Assembly (NCBI GenBank): GCA_944470555.2
Contig: OX104130.1
Coordinates: 54,097,491 to 54,161,490, forward strand
Reading direction: 5' to 3'
Source: Heterobilharzia americana
Taxonomy: Eukaryota > Platyhelminthes > Trematoda > Strigeidida > Schistosomatidae
Length of the DNA stretch: 64,000 bases
Part shown: positions 44,321 through 57,100 of the stretch, one piece after another
Numbering within the stretch: the stretch's first letter is position 1
Layout: each line of letters starts with the position of its first letter
Made by a program: the position numbers and the translations under genes
The notes under the pieces: generated by a model
Told to the model about the DNA's origin: nothing
Database searches by the model: none
Seen by the model: only the letters and a program-made list of their open reading frames with translations

Positions 44321-44779
44321 TTCCTTTTGTCTATGATTTACTATTTATATCAGTTGAACTCCTGTCTGTAGTCATTAAAATGCAACCATCTGGTCAGTAA
44401 CGCATAGAAACATGTTACTACTAATCTGTGTGTTGGCATTCTATGTGGTTTGTATTTTGATAATTAAAATTAGTGGGGATAACATGGGTTTGCTGAGTTG
44501 AATGAGAACTAACTGATCCTCTTGTGGGCTTCTTATATGAAGTTTACTGTACTCGAAATAAACTTACCTATCCATTCATTTTGGTTAATTAACAGCATTT
44601 GATGTACTAAGTGTATACACAAAGATATGCCAGGTTTGCATACGTATACTGGAGTCAGACTGCCACCTGCTACATATATCGGGTAGTGAAATACTGAGGA
44701 AACGCTCACTTCGAGATGATAGAGATATTTGTGGCTCATGAGGATAATTTTGATGGTTCTGAATTCTCTGTGTTGAATG

Positions 44780-45240
44780 GTCTGATTGTGAAGCTGTCAT
44801 TGTCGTTCTAGACAACGTCATCAGCATAAACTTAAGAAAGAAGTGAGCAATGGGTTTTCTCCGAAAGTGGTTAAGCAGCTTGTCTTAATGACCTCCGCCG
44901 TCAGTGGTTAGTTCAGCTAAAATCTTGTCATTGTCTCCATATTATTACGACTGGCTGTCCTGCTAACGTGAACTTTGACTTTCCTGTTGTTTTTGTGTTT
45001 CTTACTGGTTGATGGGTTGGATCAATATCCATATGTTTGCTGTTTATTGACTGATCCGAGTGCCAATCTCCTAATAATTCCTAACATTCTTTGTATTTCC
45101 TCTGTGCGAGATTTTAACATTTTACCAGTCAACTTCACGTCAATAATCATCTTTGTGCATGGATATGAGGGAAGATATATGGAAGTAAGTACATAAGACT
45201 GACTAAAAGAAAGGTGTCTACTAGATTCAGTATATTCCAG
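44780..45240 (-). mobile_element. PLE C-terminal fragment, decayed
   Basis: Co-linear at DNA level with 46320-46660: CTAGACAACGTCATCAGCAT, GTGGTTAAGCAGCTTGTC, TGGTTGATGGGTTGGATCAA and CATTCTTTGTATTTCCTCTG. Frames are gone. Confidence 0.6.
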
Positions 45241-45835
45241 AAAATCTTTGTCTGAGTGGTAGTAAGGTGTTTACCAGAGCAATTGCCAGGCATCTGAAGT
45301 AAACGAGACATCAAATACATGTTTCTCAATCCTTCAGGATAATCAACAAACAATGAATGCCACGCTTATTATGGTTTGTAAAAGCTGTTGTCATCAAACA
45401 TTTCCCACCCGACCTATGTACTCAGAAGGAGATTGTAATTAACCTTTCTGTGCCTTGGTAACTATATTTAATTTTTTGCATATGTATGTATATTGTCTTC
45501 CATTTATTGACTGCATTATCTCTTCTTCAATTACTTACTGAATGTCAATCACTTGATGGTTTTCTGGTTGTTTATGTGATTAAATAACCTATTAGCTCTT
45601 TAACACTCCTTCTTTTACACTCTTGTTTGGTTGTTGTAGTCCCTGTCCGCAGCGCCATAATTTTCTGTCTCACCATATATAAATTGCCATTCATTTTGAA
45701 TAAGGCTTATGATTATTATTGTTGTGTTTCCTTGACTCACTCACTACCTTATTGTTAATCCTGGGTTTCAAATCTTCATTTATTCTCACATATGTAAAGC
45801 ATGCTATCCTATTATTACCACTAATACTTCATTTC

Positions 45836-45925
45836 AATTGTAGGCTGTTTGCAGCTGATGAAAGGTCATGAAATAAAATGAGCTTATTTTGTTCTGTAAA
45901 TGTCTTTGTTCTTGTATTGGTTAAA
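45836..45925 (+). repeat. PLE terminal (pLTR-like) segment
   Basis: About 90 bp matching the reverse complement of 21310-21410. Eukaryotic PLEs are known to carry hammerhead motifs in their LTR-like repeats, and this segment contains one. Confidence 0.65.
45847..45901 (+). ncRNA. PLE-type hammerhead ribozyme, complete stems I and III
   Basis: Stem I GTTTGCAG (45847-45854) pairs with CTGTAAAT (45894-45901), eight pairs including two G-U. Core CTGATGA at 45855-45861; stem-loop II AAGGTCAT (weak); core GAA at 45870-45872. Stem III ATAAAAT (45873-45879) pairs with ATTTTGT (45886-45892) around a six-base loop. Cleavage position T93 of a GTT triplet (45891-45893). All core bases are present; the weak stem II is the doubtful part. 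Confidence 0.7.
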
Positions 45926-46300
45926 AGATCTCTTTCTTTATGCATAACATCACTTTAAAGTATACATATTCTTTCTTTTGGTTATCCAAAATATACTTTA
46001 ACCACTTTCCAAGACTAAAGTCATCAATAGACCATTAGAACTTACCTAGAGGGATGTATTCTGTTTCTTATTATGCCTACTCTTCATCTTTGCATTGTAA
46101 CCATTCCTAAATTAACCTATTTCTGATGTTCTTTTAAGTCAGTTAATACATACTGAAGAATATATAACATACTATATGGAAGACAATTCAGAAAAGTTTA
46201 AAACAATCAAATGATAGACTGCATCAGTGTAACAGGCAGTGTTGTTGATAAATTAAGCATACTTTTGTGACGGTGTGTTCTATGAGCTGAACTGTTCGGT
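45926..46300. other. Spacer next to PLE
   Basis: AT-rich; nothing recognised. Confidence 0.45.
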
Positions 46301-46309
46301 TCTGAAGCT

Positions 46310-47720
46310 TTATTTACATTCTAGACAACATAATCAGCAGAAACTTCAGTATGAAGTGAGCTGTCATATCTCTCCGTGAGTGATTTAGTAGCTTGACCTG
46401 ACCTACTGGCTTGTGATTAGTTGCTTCTTTCAATTTTGTGACATTGACTATATGGCTTTTCCTGCTGGCTGTTCTGCCGCTTGACCTCTCACCTCTCTGT
46501 CGTATGTCATTTTCCTCATTCGTTGATAGATTGGGTCTATCATGTCTATACAATTATTGATTGCTGGTTGACTGATCTGAATGCAAAACTTACAAGAATT
46601 CTCTGATATTCTCTGTGTTTCCTCTCTCCATCCAAAATTTCTACATAGTCGAAATTGAATTCATGTCTAGAGTTGTTATCCACATGCATTGAAATGAGTG
46701 ATGAAATGTCGTGACATTTAATAGCCGATTGGTGTTCATGTAGACAAAGACGAAGGGGTGACCACTTTGTCCAATGTAGTGTTTTTGACTACAGTTATTG
46801 AAGTTGATTTTGTAAATGATATTCGGTCTGTCTTCTCTGGTTGTTGCATCCTTCGGTCTGCATAATAATGTTTCCAGGGAATTCGCTGCTTTATGAGCCA
46901 CACCACTTCCAAGTGGTTTCAGTAGTCTTATCATGATATCTGATACATTCTTCAGGTACAGTAGGATGACGCATTTGTTGATTTCTGTTGATGACTTTGT
47001 AGTCGATGATATACGGGATAGACATCTGATAAAGTTTTGTGAGTAGCTGTTCTTCTTAAGAGTGGATACCAAGTAATTTTCTTCGTTTCTCTGTGAAGTT
47101 GTTGTACTGCAGTGTGTTCTCATTCTTTTGAATAGAGTCTGTACCCAACCGATCTTGTGCTTTGTTGGGTTGTTGTTACTGTATTTGAGGATTTGGTCAG
47201 TGTGTGTTGGTTTCCTGTACACTTGGGTTTCCAGCTTTCCGGCATTTTTTCTACTGACTAGAACACCCAGGAATGGTAGTCGGTTATCTGACTCTTTCTC
47301 CATTGTGAATTTGATGTCAAGAAAAACGCTGTTGACCACTGTTGATGGCTTCCATTCTCTGTATCACTGCTTCTGCAGTTAGTCCGGACATCGGTGATCC
47401 CATTGGAGTTCTTTTCATCTGTTTGTATATCTTACCATTAAACTGGAAGTATGTTTTTAAACAGAAATCGATGAGTTCCATCAGACGTGAACATTTAACT
47501 TTTGTTAGGCATCCGCAACCTCTCCATGGCTAAAAACACCGATTCTGCAGTTCACAGATCACCGTCTCTGTACCTCTTCCTAATTTTAGGGTTGTTCTCA
47601 TTGATAAACTTTACAGCATCTGCAGGAATAATGAATGTCCTGCTTGATGTTCATCGGTCGCTTATTAGACCTACTCTCGAAGGTCATCATTATAGATTAA
47701 AATTAAAGAACTCATAGTCT
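46310..47720 (-). mobile_element. PLE: reverse transcriptase to GIY-YIG, best-preserved copy
   Basis: Minus strand from about 47560: AESVFLAMERLRMPNK, YFQFNGKIYKQMKRTPMGSP and MSGLTAEAVIQRMEA (about 47455-47345), the RT B motif. A 232-aa open frame follows (47339-46641) with DNRLPFLGVLVSRKNAGKLE, YRKPTHTDQILKYSNNNPTK, LKPLGSGVAHKAANSLETLL and NCSQKHYIGQSGHPF (the GIY-YIG entry, about 46800-46755). The catalytic YADD region should lie upstream of 47339 and is not clearly seen. The 3' part to 46310 matches the fragment at 30.4-30.95 kb. Role in an intact element: reverse transcription with target nicking by GIY-YIG. Confidence 0.88.
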
Positions 47721-48039
47721 ACACTTTCCTGATACCATAGATGATATAGTTGCATTGCGTAAAAGTGCACCAAACCCTATGGTTTTTACTACAAGCGATC
47801 AAAAAGCGTGTAAGCTAGCAACTGATGGAGAATAAAGTCTCTGGTAGTCTCCTTACATGTTGCTTATTGTACATCACGAACAGCCTTTCTAAGATGCGCT
47901 TCCCAATGGACACTTGGACACAAGCTAGCGTAATTCCATAATCGAATGAAAAGAAAATTGTGGCAAAATTCATAGCGACCGCGTACCGCCAGTAGTTCTC
48001 CTATCTCAGCTTATGACTACAAATTTTTCTACCCTAATC
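47721..48039. other. No gene recognised
   Basis: Spacer between PLE and gypsy remnant. Confidence 0.45.
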
Positions 48040-48450
48040 TTGAACTTCAGATTTCTTTCCACCAGGTCTTCATCACTGATGAGGTAACAACTGGCATACC
48101 TGGCAGAGATATCCTGCGGCACAACAGTTTGCTAGTAGACACAGGTGACTACAAACTGACCAACTCAACCACTAGTCTGTACAGCACGTTCCATTCCCTG
48201 TAAGACGTCTAGCATTTTCCACCGCACTGCAACAACTGGCCCCCGATTTCTTTAAACGATGACGATGGTCGCAAGAGAGACTACATGCTGTCAAGGTTGA
48301 TTTTGAATACAACGTGAAGATGAGGATGATTCGCGTTTCCAAAAGCCCTTCGTCTTCTCCCCTTAGTATAGTCCCAAAGAACAAATGTATGGACTGTCAG
48401 CCTTGTGGTAACTACTGAAGGCTTTGTGACATTCAACTGTCAAAGCTGGG
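48040..48450 (+). mobile_element. Ty3/gypsy fragment: protease end to reverse-transcriptase start
   Basis: Plus strand: VFITDEVTTGIPGRDILRHN then SLLVDTGDYKL (about 48066-48158) matches the C-terminal part of gypsy proteases (VxIxDVxxPILGxDFLxxxxLLVD). About 48290-48420 gives KVDFEYNVKMRMIRVSKSPS then SPLSIVPKNK (pattern EFxxMLxxGIIRPSxSPxxSPLxxVPKK) and a CGNY block. Interrupted by frameshifts and stops. This copy ends inside the RT, while the next one restarts upstream of that point, so they are separate insertions. Confidence 0.75.
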
Positions 48451-50920
48451 ATATATTTCTTAGAAAACTACTCAAAACGAATAAGGAAGGTGATTGTTTT
48501 ACTCAACAATTGACCACAGAGGCTTCAAAATTTTGATCTAATTTTTTTTACCTATCTCTTACTTCGTCCACTTTTCAAATGCCAGTCCAAACTGTTTACG
48601 CTAAGCGAAATCTGACCACCTAAAAACCATTACTTGTTTTTCTCCCTCTTCAATCTATTTAGAAGTTAGTTACCGCGAAATCTCCTCTAGATGAGCTGCA
48701 TTTTTTACCAGTGTGAAACTATCCCAATGTTGAGAAGGACGCAACATATTCACAGGAACTTATACAAAGTGAAACAGCTCCAGAACTAGCTTTTTAACTA
48801 GAATTAATTCACTGATTGGAACTCAGCAATCAGTGCACAGCGATCGAAATGTCCAAAATGATTGAGCAGTTATCACGATTGTCTATAGCATTTTTACTCA
48901 AACAGTTACCTCTTTGCTATCCATATAGTCAGATTAACCGTTGAGTTTGGAATTATTATACAGACAACTCATAATCGGTGACATCATGGAACTGACTCAT
49001 TTTTCATAGATCAAAGACCTCATGCACGTGTACATGAGTAAGAATATCTCTGAAGTTTTATTCCGATTTGATTGTGTTTAAATTTCTACAGTGTTACAAC
49101 GGTATGCCAGTTTTATTTGAAAGCTTCTGATGATGCATATTCGTCTAAACTTCTGATCATCATAATACTACCGAAACAGAAACTTATATAGTTTTTTTTC
49201 TGCAATAAAGAGAAGATATTTCCAAAGGAATCTAATGGATTTATAAATCAACTTATACTCCTATTAATTTCCAGTAATAATAATAATAAATATTTCATAC
49301 AACACACGTTACATGAATACAAACCAGTTTACAGGTTTGATCATTTTGTAAATGAGAAATGACTATTATGTACGATGTTCAGATATGCATAAGACATCGT
49401 TATTCATGGCATATAAGAGGTGTGTTGAAGTAGGCTCAGTTCGAAATTAGGAATTATTCGGTTATTGTTTGAATCTTCCAATATTCTTGAAGGTGGGGCA
49501 GGCAGTACAGTCATAACCTTGGTGTGTGTGCGTTCGTCATAAGGCTTTGATGGCAAGGTGCACACTGGCAAATGCGATTTCTAGGATTCCATTTAAACGC
49601 AGGACTGGTTAGGTAAACCTGAAAAGGTAATAACAAAAGCGAACAGAAGGCGAAATTAGAAACAGGAGCACAAAAGTAAGCAGGAGCAGATCAACCATGA
49701 TACATCTGGGTGAGTTCTTTGTACTGACTACAAAACTCACTTGAAGAAGTAAACTGCCTCATGCCATGTAGTAAATTCGCTCCGATGTGGGACTCCAACA
49801 CCAACCATCAAAACAGGGTCCCGTGTATATTCCGACTTCCTGCACGCAATATTGACAGACGCAGAGACTGGTGGTGAATTATCTGTGGAAACTGCACAAA
49901 TCTTTCCATAAACCCTTTAAATGGAAATTGAGTCTCTTCACTTCATTTTCTACACTCCTCACGCCTTCCCCAAGGATACTTTGCTTATCTGTTTTCAAGA
50001 GACCCACTAACTCTGTCTAAACACATTACACTATACTATACAGCAGCACCTTACAAATTTCGTCGTCACGTCAATCAATCCTCAGAATCCTGTTTTAGAG
50101 GCTCAGCTTTTAGTACATTGAACCCAATGGCACTGAATCCAAATAACTTTATCTGTGAACATTAGGACGGCGCTTGCTGACTTTCTGGTTGAATTTCCAG
50201 TTTCACGGATTCTTTTTGATTGCCTTTTCACTGTTGTGAAAATTTGTAGATAAGGGAGACCTTATTTTTTGCGTGTTGATTGTTTCTGTGCCCTCCATGT
50301 ATTTATCCTAGTTGGATATCCATCAGTCCAAGGCCAGGAAAGAACACAATTTATTGATTAGACGCGGGCAGTTTTTGCCGTACCATATCAATATGTCGAT
50401 GCCCATGAGTTAATTGAAAAGCGAACATCCAGTGAACACCGTAATGTAACCCGACGACCTACAAAACGGTATGGATTTTCAACCATGCACTTTCAAACAA
50501 ATAAGTCCGTTGTAGCCCCGGAGGTTAATATCGGTGTCAAACACCACTGATATACGGGGTGCTTTTTATGAAGAACTATTTATCTTTTCACGCCTAGTCC
50601 GTTGCCAAGCTTAAGACACATTTCTTCTCCCACCCTTCGTATTTCTATCTGATTCTGTTCATTCTTCTCTGCAGAATCGCCACTGGTCAATTGCCGCCGC
50701 TGCGAACATTTACCCATGCCCTACTTTTCACTGCTAATGAGCATTCTTATAAGTGGCATTCACGATACTAGGACTTCATGAAGTGCCGGTCACAAAATTT
50801 GCGAAATATCTCCACTTTTGTTCCCAAACCGTTTAATTTCCGAGATACGAAGTGCATTTAGTAGGAACTCACACCGAATTTACTTCCTTAACCGTCTAGA
50901 AGTGGCAAAAATTGATTGGT
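48451..50920. other. No gene recognised
   Basis: A (TAA)n run lies at about 49274-49289. Frames are short. I looked for gag-like CCHC zinc knuckles belonging to the following gypsy element and saw none. Confidence 0.45.
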
Positions 50921-50924
50921 ACTG

Positions 50925-53640
50925 TAGCGTCACACACATGTGTTGGGGAAATATCCAGAGTTACAACAACCAAAGCATACTCTCCCATGCATAACCAGCA
51001 GTGTTATGCACCACATGGCAACCACAAGTCCATCTGTCGTGTCCAAAGTATGCTGTTTAGCCCCTGATAGGCTCAAAACGGCGGAGAGAAAATTTGACCA
51101 GATGCTGGAAATGGGCATTATCATGCCTTCAAGTAGTCCTCGGGCATCACGATTGCATATGGCTCCCGAAAAGGATAGCAACTACTGGCGTCCAACTGGT
51201 GATTAACGAAGGCTTAACGCCGAAACAACACAGGACTGCTACCTGATACCTCACGTTTACGACTTGACTGAGACGTTATGCAGAATGAGCATATTCTCCA
51301 AAATCGATCTGATCAAAGCGTATAACCAGATACCTATGGCAGCAGAAGATATCGCGAAAACAGCCATTACTGCTCCCTTTGGCCTGTTCGAATTCCTGCT
51401 CATGCCATTTGATCTTCAGAATGCAGCACAAACACTTCAACGCTTTATCGATGATGCCCTCCGTGGTCCAAATTTTGTCCACGTCTGCATCGATGACTGT
51501 CTCATTGCGAGTCCAGATAAGAAACTCACCTTAAACATTTGGACCTCGTATTCGAAAGACCAAAACACGTGGCATCATGGTCAACTTGCAGAAATGTGAA
51601 ATCGGAGTCGAATCACTCAGCTTCCTTGGCATACTATTGACAACAGAGGTATACGTCCATTGAGAGATAAAGTGGCGGCTATCATGAAGTATACAGAGCC
51701 GACCACTATGAAGCAGCTCCGCACTTTCAGTAGCCTTGTAAGCTATTAACGAAGGTTTATTCCCAACCGTGCCTCTGTCACGAGATCACTCACAGATCTA
51801 CTTCGAGGAACTACTAAGTGCGTGATTCTGGACGATGTGGCTAGACTTGCTTTCTCTGAAGCCAAGGAAGCCATTTTAAAAGCAACCATGATTATGCATC
51901 CCGACCCTTATGTTCATCTGAGTATTGCTGTTGATGCACCTGACCCAGCAATTGGAACAGTTTTGCAACAGTTGACTGACAACTAGTGGCAACGCTTAAC
52001 CTTTTTCTCCAGGCGGCTGCAAGACGTGGAAACAAGATATATTACATTTGGTAGGGAACTCCTAGCTGTGTACTGTTCGGTACACCGCTTTCGACATTCG
52101 GTGGAACGTCGTGATTTCATTATTTTCACAGAACACGAACCGCTAACTTCCTCTCTTAGCTCAGCATCTGACAAACACCCCCTCGTGAGCCACGACAACT
52201 GGAGTACATTTCCCAGTTCACGTCAGATATCTGCCACATTCCGGGAGCAGATGGCTCCGCAGACGTTGCACTATCTCGAATAGCTTCGATAAACCGCGTC
52301 GAGGGCGTTGACCCGTTGAACTAACTCGGTGTCAAAAAGAAGACCCTGAGCTGGATCATAAGTTGTTGTCCACAACTCTCAAGCCACAACTGTGTCCAGT
52401 AGGGTCAGGCAAGGATGCAATTTTGTGAGATACCTCTTCTAGTCAACCACGCCTAATAGTTCCAAAGAGGCGTCAACGCAAAGGCCTCAGTACGTTGCAC
52501 AAACAGTCCCATCCAGGCATGCAAGCCACCATCAGGCTTATCGCACGTTTCTGCTGCCGGGAATGAACAAGGGTGTTAGGGAGTGGGCTCAGTCGTACTT
52601 AGCTCGTCAGAAGTGCAAAGTTACACTACACACGAAAAGCTCTTTAGGTTCTTTTCTAGCCCCAGACATGCGTTTCGACCACGTCCATGTTGATATTGTA
52701 GGACCTCTACCAGAATCTAATGGATGCACCTACCTTTTCACTTGCGTGGATTGTTTTACGCTATGGCCAGAAGCAGTACCTATTGGGGATATTACCGCTG
52801 AAACAGTAGCTAATGTTTTCGTATAAAGACGGGTCGCGAACTTTGGATGTCCATCTAACATAACAGCCGACCGTGGGCGCCAATTTGGGTGTAGATTATT
52901 TCACGCTCTAGCTGCACTTTTAGGTTGCGCTCGGTTCCGAACGACAGCCTACCATCCACAAGCAAATGGCATGGTGGAGCACTTCCATTGGCAGCTGAAA
53001 GCTTCCTTTTCAACTGCAAACATACCTCAGTGGACTGAGGCTGTGCCCCTAGTCCTGCTAGGTATTCGTAGCTCGTTGAAAGTTGATGCGGGATGCATCG
53101 CTGCAGAACTCGTCTATGGGGCCACTCTGCGCCTACTGGGTGAATTTGTTCCCCTTCAACTTTCGAACATGTTTCCGACAGTACATCTTACGTGACTAGG
53201 CTTACAAACGTAATGCACTCGGCTAGGCCTGCTCCGGTCAGACCTCGAACGACCGACGTCTTCGCTCACCCCATTTTACAAAAGACATCACACGTGTTTG
53301 TTCGCCACAAGGCCGTTCGTCTACCACTTGAACCGCCTTACAATGGGCCATTCAAAGTGGTCAAGCGACATGATAAATTCTATATACTGAAGTGAAAAGG
53401 ACGTGAAGATACTGTTAGTATCAACCGTTTGAAACCAGCTTGTTTCGAAGGCAACCCTATCATAAGTGACGTTTCAGCTCACTATAGCCGACCGATGGAT
53501 AGCCCAATTATTGAAATTCTTGACGATGCACCTGGTAATGCACAGATACAACAACACCGGCTCAACGGAAACCACGATCAGGCCTAACCGTCAGGTTCCG
53601 GAGTATTTGAAGTCGCATTCAACTTAGTAGTGTGAAATAG
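50925..53640 (+). pseudogene. Ty3/gypsy pol remnant: RT, RNase H, integrase
   Basis: RT: FDQMLEMGIIMPSSSPRAS (51089-51145), FSKIDLIKAYNQIPMA (51294-51341), and the catalytic box altered to FVHVCIDDCLIAS (51474-51512; IDD keeps both aspartates). RNase H: VDAPDPAIGTVLQQLTDN (about 51932-51985), FFSRRLQDVETRYITFGREL (52004-52063), EHEPLTSSL. Integrase: HPGMQATIRLI (about 52514), core aspartates in VDIVGPLPES (52691-52720) and TADRGRQF (about 52862), and the glutamate in HPQANGMVEHFH (52958-52990). A GPY/F-like module follows, PYNGPFKVVKRHDKFYIL (53337-53390), then GREDTVSINRLKPACFEG. Many in-frame stops and shifts (for example 51204, 51600, 51985, 52824, 53194, 53393), so inactive. Gag and protease are absent. 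The module order fits CsRn1/Boudicca-type trematode elements (inference). Confidence 0.92.
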
Positions 53641-54098
53641 AATGTGCAAGTCATTTTTTGAGTTCAGACTTTTTTCAGGGCACCATTTTTCTATTTACTT
53701 GGACTGTGAAAATCCTCCTACATTTTGCCTTCTTGTCAATTTTACCACCACGTAATGAAACTTTTTCAAAATCTGATAATAAGGATAAACTTTATTTCGA
53801 TATATTTATATATAAATAATTCCCTTTTGCAAAACGTTTTCGTGGTTTTAAAGACTTTTATTTGTATTCCAGGTGCGACGAGAACTGAACGGAACGTCAA
53901 AGGAAACTAGGGACCGCGATCGATTGATTGTATTTTATTTTTCATTTGCCAAGACACCCTAGAAGAAGTACAGATAGCCAGGGGCCACTTCTTGCAGTGA
54001 GCCCATCGGAAGAGTTCTACCGATGGAGAAACCACTGGGTTTTTACTTCCGGCTGATATAGCCTTAGGGTCCTCACAAACCCACTAGGGGTGTGATTT
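53641..54098. other. Sequence between gypsy pol and putative LTR
   Basis: No coding motif. Ends in CACTAGGGGTGTGATT, a purine-rich run that could have been the polypurine tract. Confidence 0.4.
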
Positions 54099-54110
54099 GT
54101 AGCGTCACAA
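54099..54110 (+). repeat. Putative 3' LTR start of the gypsy element
   Basis: TGTAGCGTCACA begins with TG after a G-rich run and recurs at 50922-50933, the very start of the pol remnant. Consistent with LTR edges, but the LTR ends are not identified and the 5' copy has only about 12 matching bases. Confidence 0.35.
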
Positions 54111-57100
54111 ACTTCTCCAAAATCAATGGCCTAGGGTTTGACGAGATTCAACATTGATGCTGACCTTGATGGTGTGACCAAACTCGCTAGGCTGAAGGCA
54201 CCCGGTCAAGCATCCTCACCATTTGGCGCGCAGTCGTGTCACGTTGAACTGCTCGTAATCGACTGTCTAGCCAGTTAGTTGGAAGGCATCGGTATCTTGG
54301 GACAACCACCGAAATATGCTATCCCATCCGACTATGTTATTGTGTTCTTCCTTGGTCTCGTATTCATGGTTATGTAACAAGTTCGAATAATCAGTGACTT
54401 TCCTCTGCAACTGCCAAGTTTGAACCAGGACAATCACAAAAGCATAAAGCTGAAGTATTGCCATAATAATTTAATCCAGTGTTCTCAGAAAGCTTCGGTT
54501 TATGCCCATATATCTTTTCTAAGTGCTGCTTGCAAATGTAATAAACCCTGGATTGGAAGCAAAGCACGTCAGGAATGCACGGAAACTCAGATTCAACCAT
54601 TTTGTTGTTCAGAAAAGCCGCCCTTTCGCATATTATCGGCAGCAGGAGGGATCTTGGCAAACCTTTAGTGGTGCCGTTCTTTGCTTCACAAAAGTAGTCA
54701 GGATGACAGTGAGATCAGAAGGATAAGCCAATCATCACAGCCTATCACATATGCTAGGGCACTCGTTGGCCTTCTGTCATCCACATAACGTGACCAATAT
54801 AGCCATCGGGTTACATCAAAGTCATCCGTGGCAAGACCCGGAGGCATGTTAAAGAGAACAAGTTTCTGGTCTAGGGGTAGTGTCACCTTAATACTTGTCG
54901 CCGTGTCCTGACAGAAATCTTCATTGTACGAGAAAATTAGGCTTCAAATGTCAGTCCGGGCTGGCCTGGCAGTATGGTAGTTATGAGAGTGTATGATTTT
55001 CAGTCATCTTCCCGGTGAGGACTGGTAGCTGAACTCAGTACTGTTGGAATCAATCAGGAATTAAGGGGTTGAATGACGGCCCTCCCCGGTAGGGGATTCG
55101 GAGTCTAGTTTCCAGTGTAAATGAAGCGAACGGTAGCATAATCGGTGCGCAGAGCTTTCTATTCTTAGCCAATATATAAAAGTTCCACGTTTGTCTGCAT
55201 CGTTTCGTCCTGTATTTGTAGATTATGTTAGATCTTTAAAGCTGCACTAGCTGTTCGGGACAGTCCCCCTTCAGTGGGTTGAGTGATACCAGAGGGCCAA
55301 ACCAGATGAAAACCACCAAGGGTGTGGTCACCAGAACCGGTTATGGAGACTTCAGAATTAACATAGTCTGGCGGGCCATCGAGTCACAATCGTTCGGATA
55401 CCAACTTGGCGCGATGCAAGTTGGACCACAAATAATTTGCTTTCCCATAACCGTGGATTCTTTATTTCTTTGAACATAGGAGCAAAACTAGAGAGACTTA
55501 TGATCCACTGCTTCTAGCCACAGGATCACATTTTCTTTTATCAATGACTAGCTTGTCAGGGTTTGCACACAGTTAATCACTGAGGGTGTGACAGTAAGGC
55601 ACTCCCCATGGGGGATCGTGCCACTGCTGAATCCGAATTAAATTCCAGCGAATTTTTGGCATTTGTCACTAGGGCGTGTCTGCACCCTCGAAGGAACTAT
55701 TATCATCCCTGAGGTTCTGACACCCGTCACCTTGTGTTGTAGTCGGTAACGTTACCAGTGAGGTATTACGACCACGACTGATCCTCTGTGGGGCTGGACT
55801 AGATAGGTCTCTGGTGGCCCCAGGTCAACTAATTTCGTGCTGTCTATCCTTTGTTGCTGGCTGAATTCTATCTGTCATTTAGTCATGTGGCAAACAAGCC
55901 GGGAGGATCAGCATCACAGTGCACTTTTGATAAGGGGATAGGGGGAGAAAAGACTGGTCAGGAGGTGAACCGATAACGGTGTACTTTATGGTAACCACGT
56001 CTACAGTTAGGCTGGCGGGCGATCGATCAGCTAATCAATATTTAATTTTAAACGCTGAACTTGATATACACTTAAATTTATTCTCCTTTGTCCTTTGGCT
56101 TTGGCTGTCAGCCCAAATACAAGTTTCCTACAAATTCACCGTATATTCTCCATTTAGTTAGGTAGGAAATCCACTAGGAAGTTGGTGAACTTTGCTGGCT
56201 GACAGCAGATATGCATACATCAATAGTGGCCACCGCAGTTTCAAGTCATTATAACCTTGATTGATATACATTGATCGGAAAAATTGTTGGGCAGCCCTTT
56301 ACCTGGGTTTTGTACAACTTGAATGGCTGAGTGGTGGAGTCACTGGCTGTAACGCTGGTTGATATGGGTCTGTCCTCAGGGTAGACGTCAGCCCCTCTGG
56401 GGCTGTGGATGCCCCTAAATGACGGCAGTCAGAAAAACCGAGGTCTAATTTCACGGCTTCATACTCATTGCTTCCAGGCAACTGAGATCCACCAAAACGT
56501 GTTTGGGTGCTCGGCCGTCCAGCCTGATGGCCATGCTGCAATATGACAGACAGTATTCAGTCAGCACTCGTAACTTGACAACATGGAGTTGGTTGCTCTG
56601 TACTGACCAATAAATGTCGCTCAAATTCACCTAACCCTCTCGAACAAAATGATACTGGTCTGTTTAAAAATCTCTGTGCATAATTCTACCCCCTTTGTCC
56701 AGAAACTGTCATGGAATTATAGGACAACCGACTTTGAGGTCGGATAACATCTAGAACTTCGCACGTGGCTTCATTTAAATAACTCATTCTATCTGGGTTC
56801 CTAGTTGTAGCTGCTGAGGAATACGCTCCTCCAAACTGTTAATATGGACACTCCTCTAATTTTCCAGTGTAGAAACAGTAATATTTGCTTTCCCTAGATG
56901 AAGTCAAGCACTATCAAGTATACGTTAGTCAGCCTAGAATCAGTACAGGAATACCAGCAGTGAAAATGACCAGACAATTTACACGGATATCTGTAACAGA
57001 TGTACATTAAAGGTCAGAAAGGACAGGGTGAGCAACCATGTGCATATACTTTGAAAAGTGAAGGTGAACCACGGGACATCGTACTCAATGCTGGAAAAAG

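Noticed and set aside
48172..48384. 70-aa minus-strand frame as a gene
   Set aside because: Lies opposite the gypsy protease/RT fragment that reads on the plus strand.
54390..54668. Overlapping 82-89-aa frames on both strands
   Set aside because: Neither shows a recognisable domain; overlap on both strands suggests chance openness.
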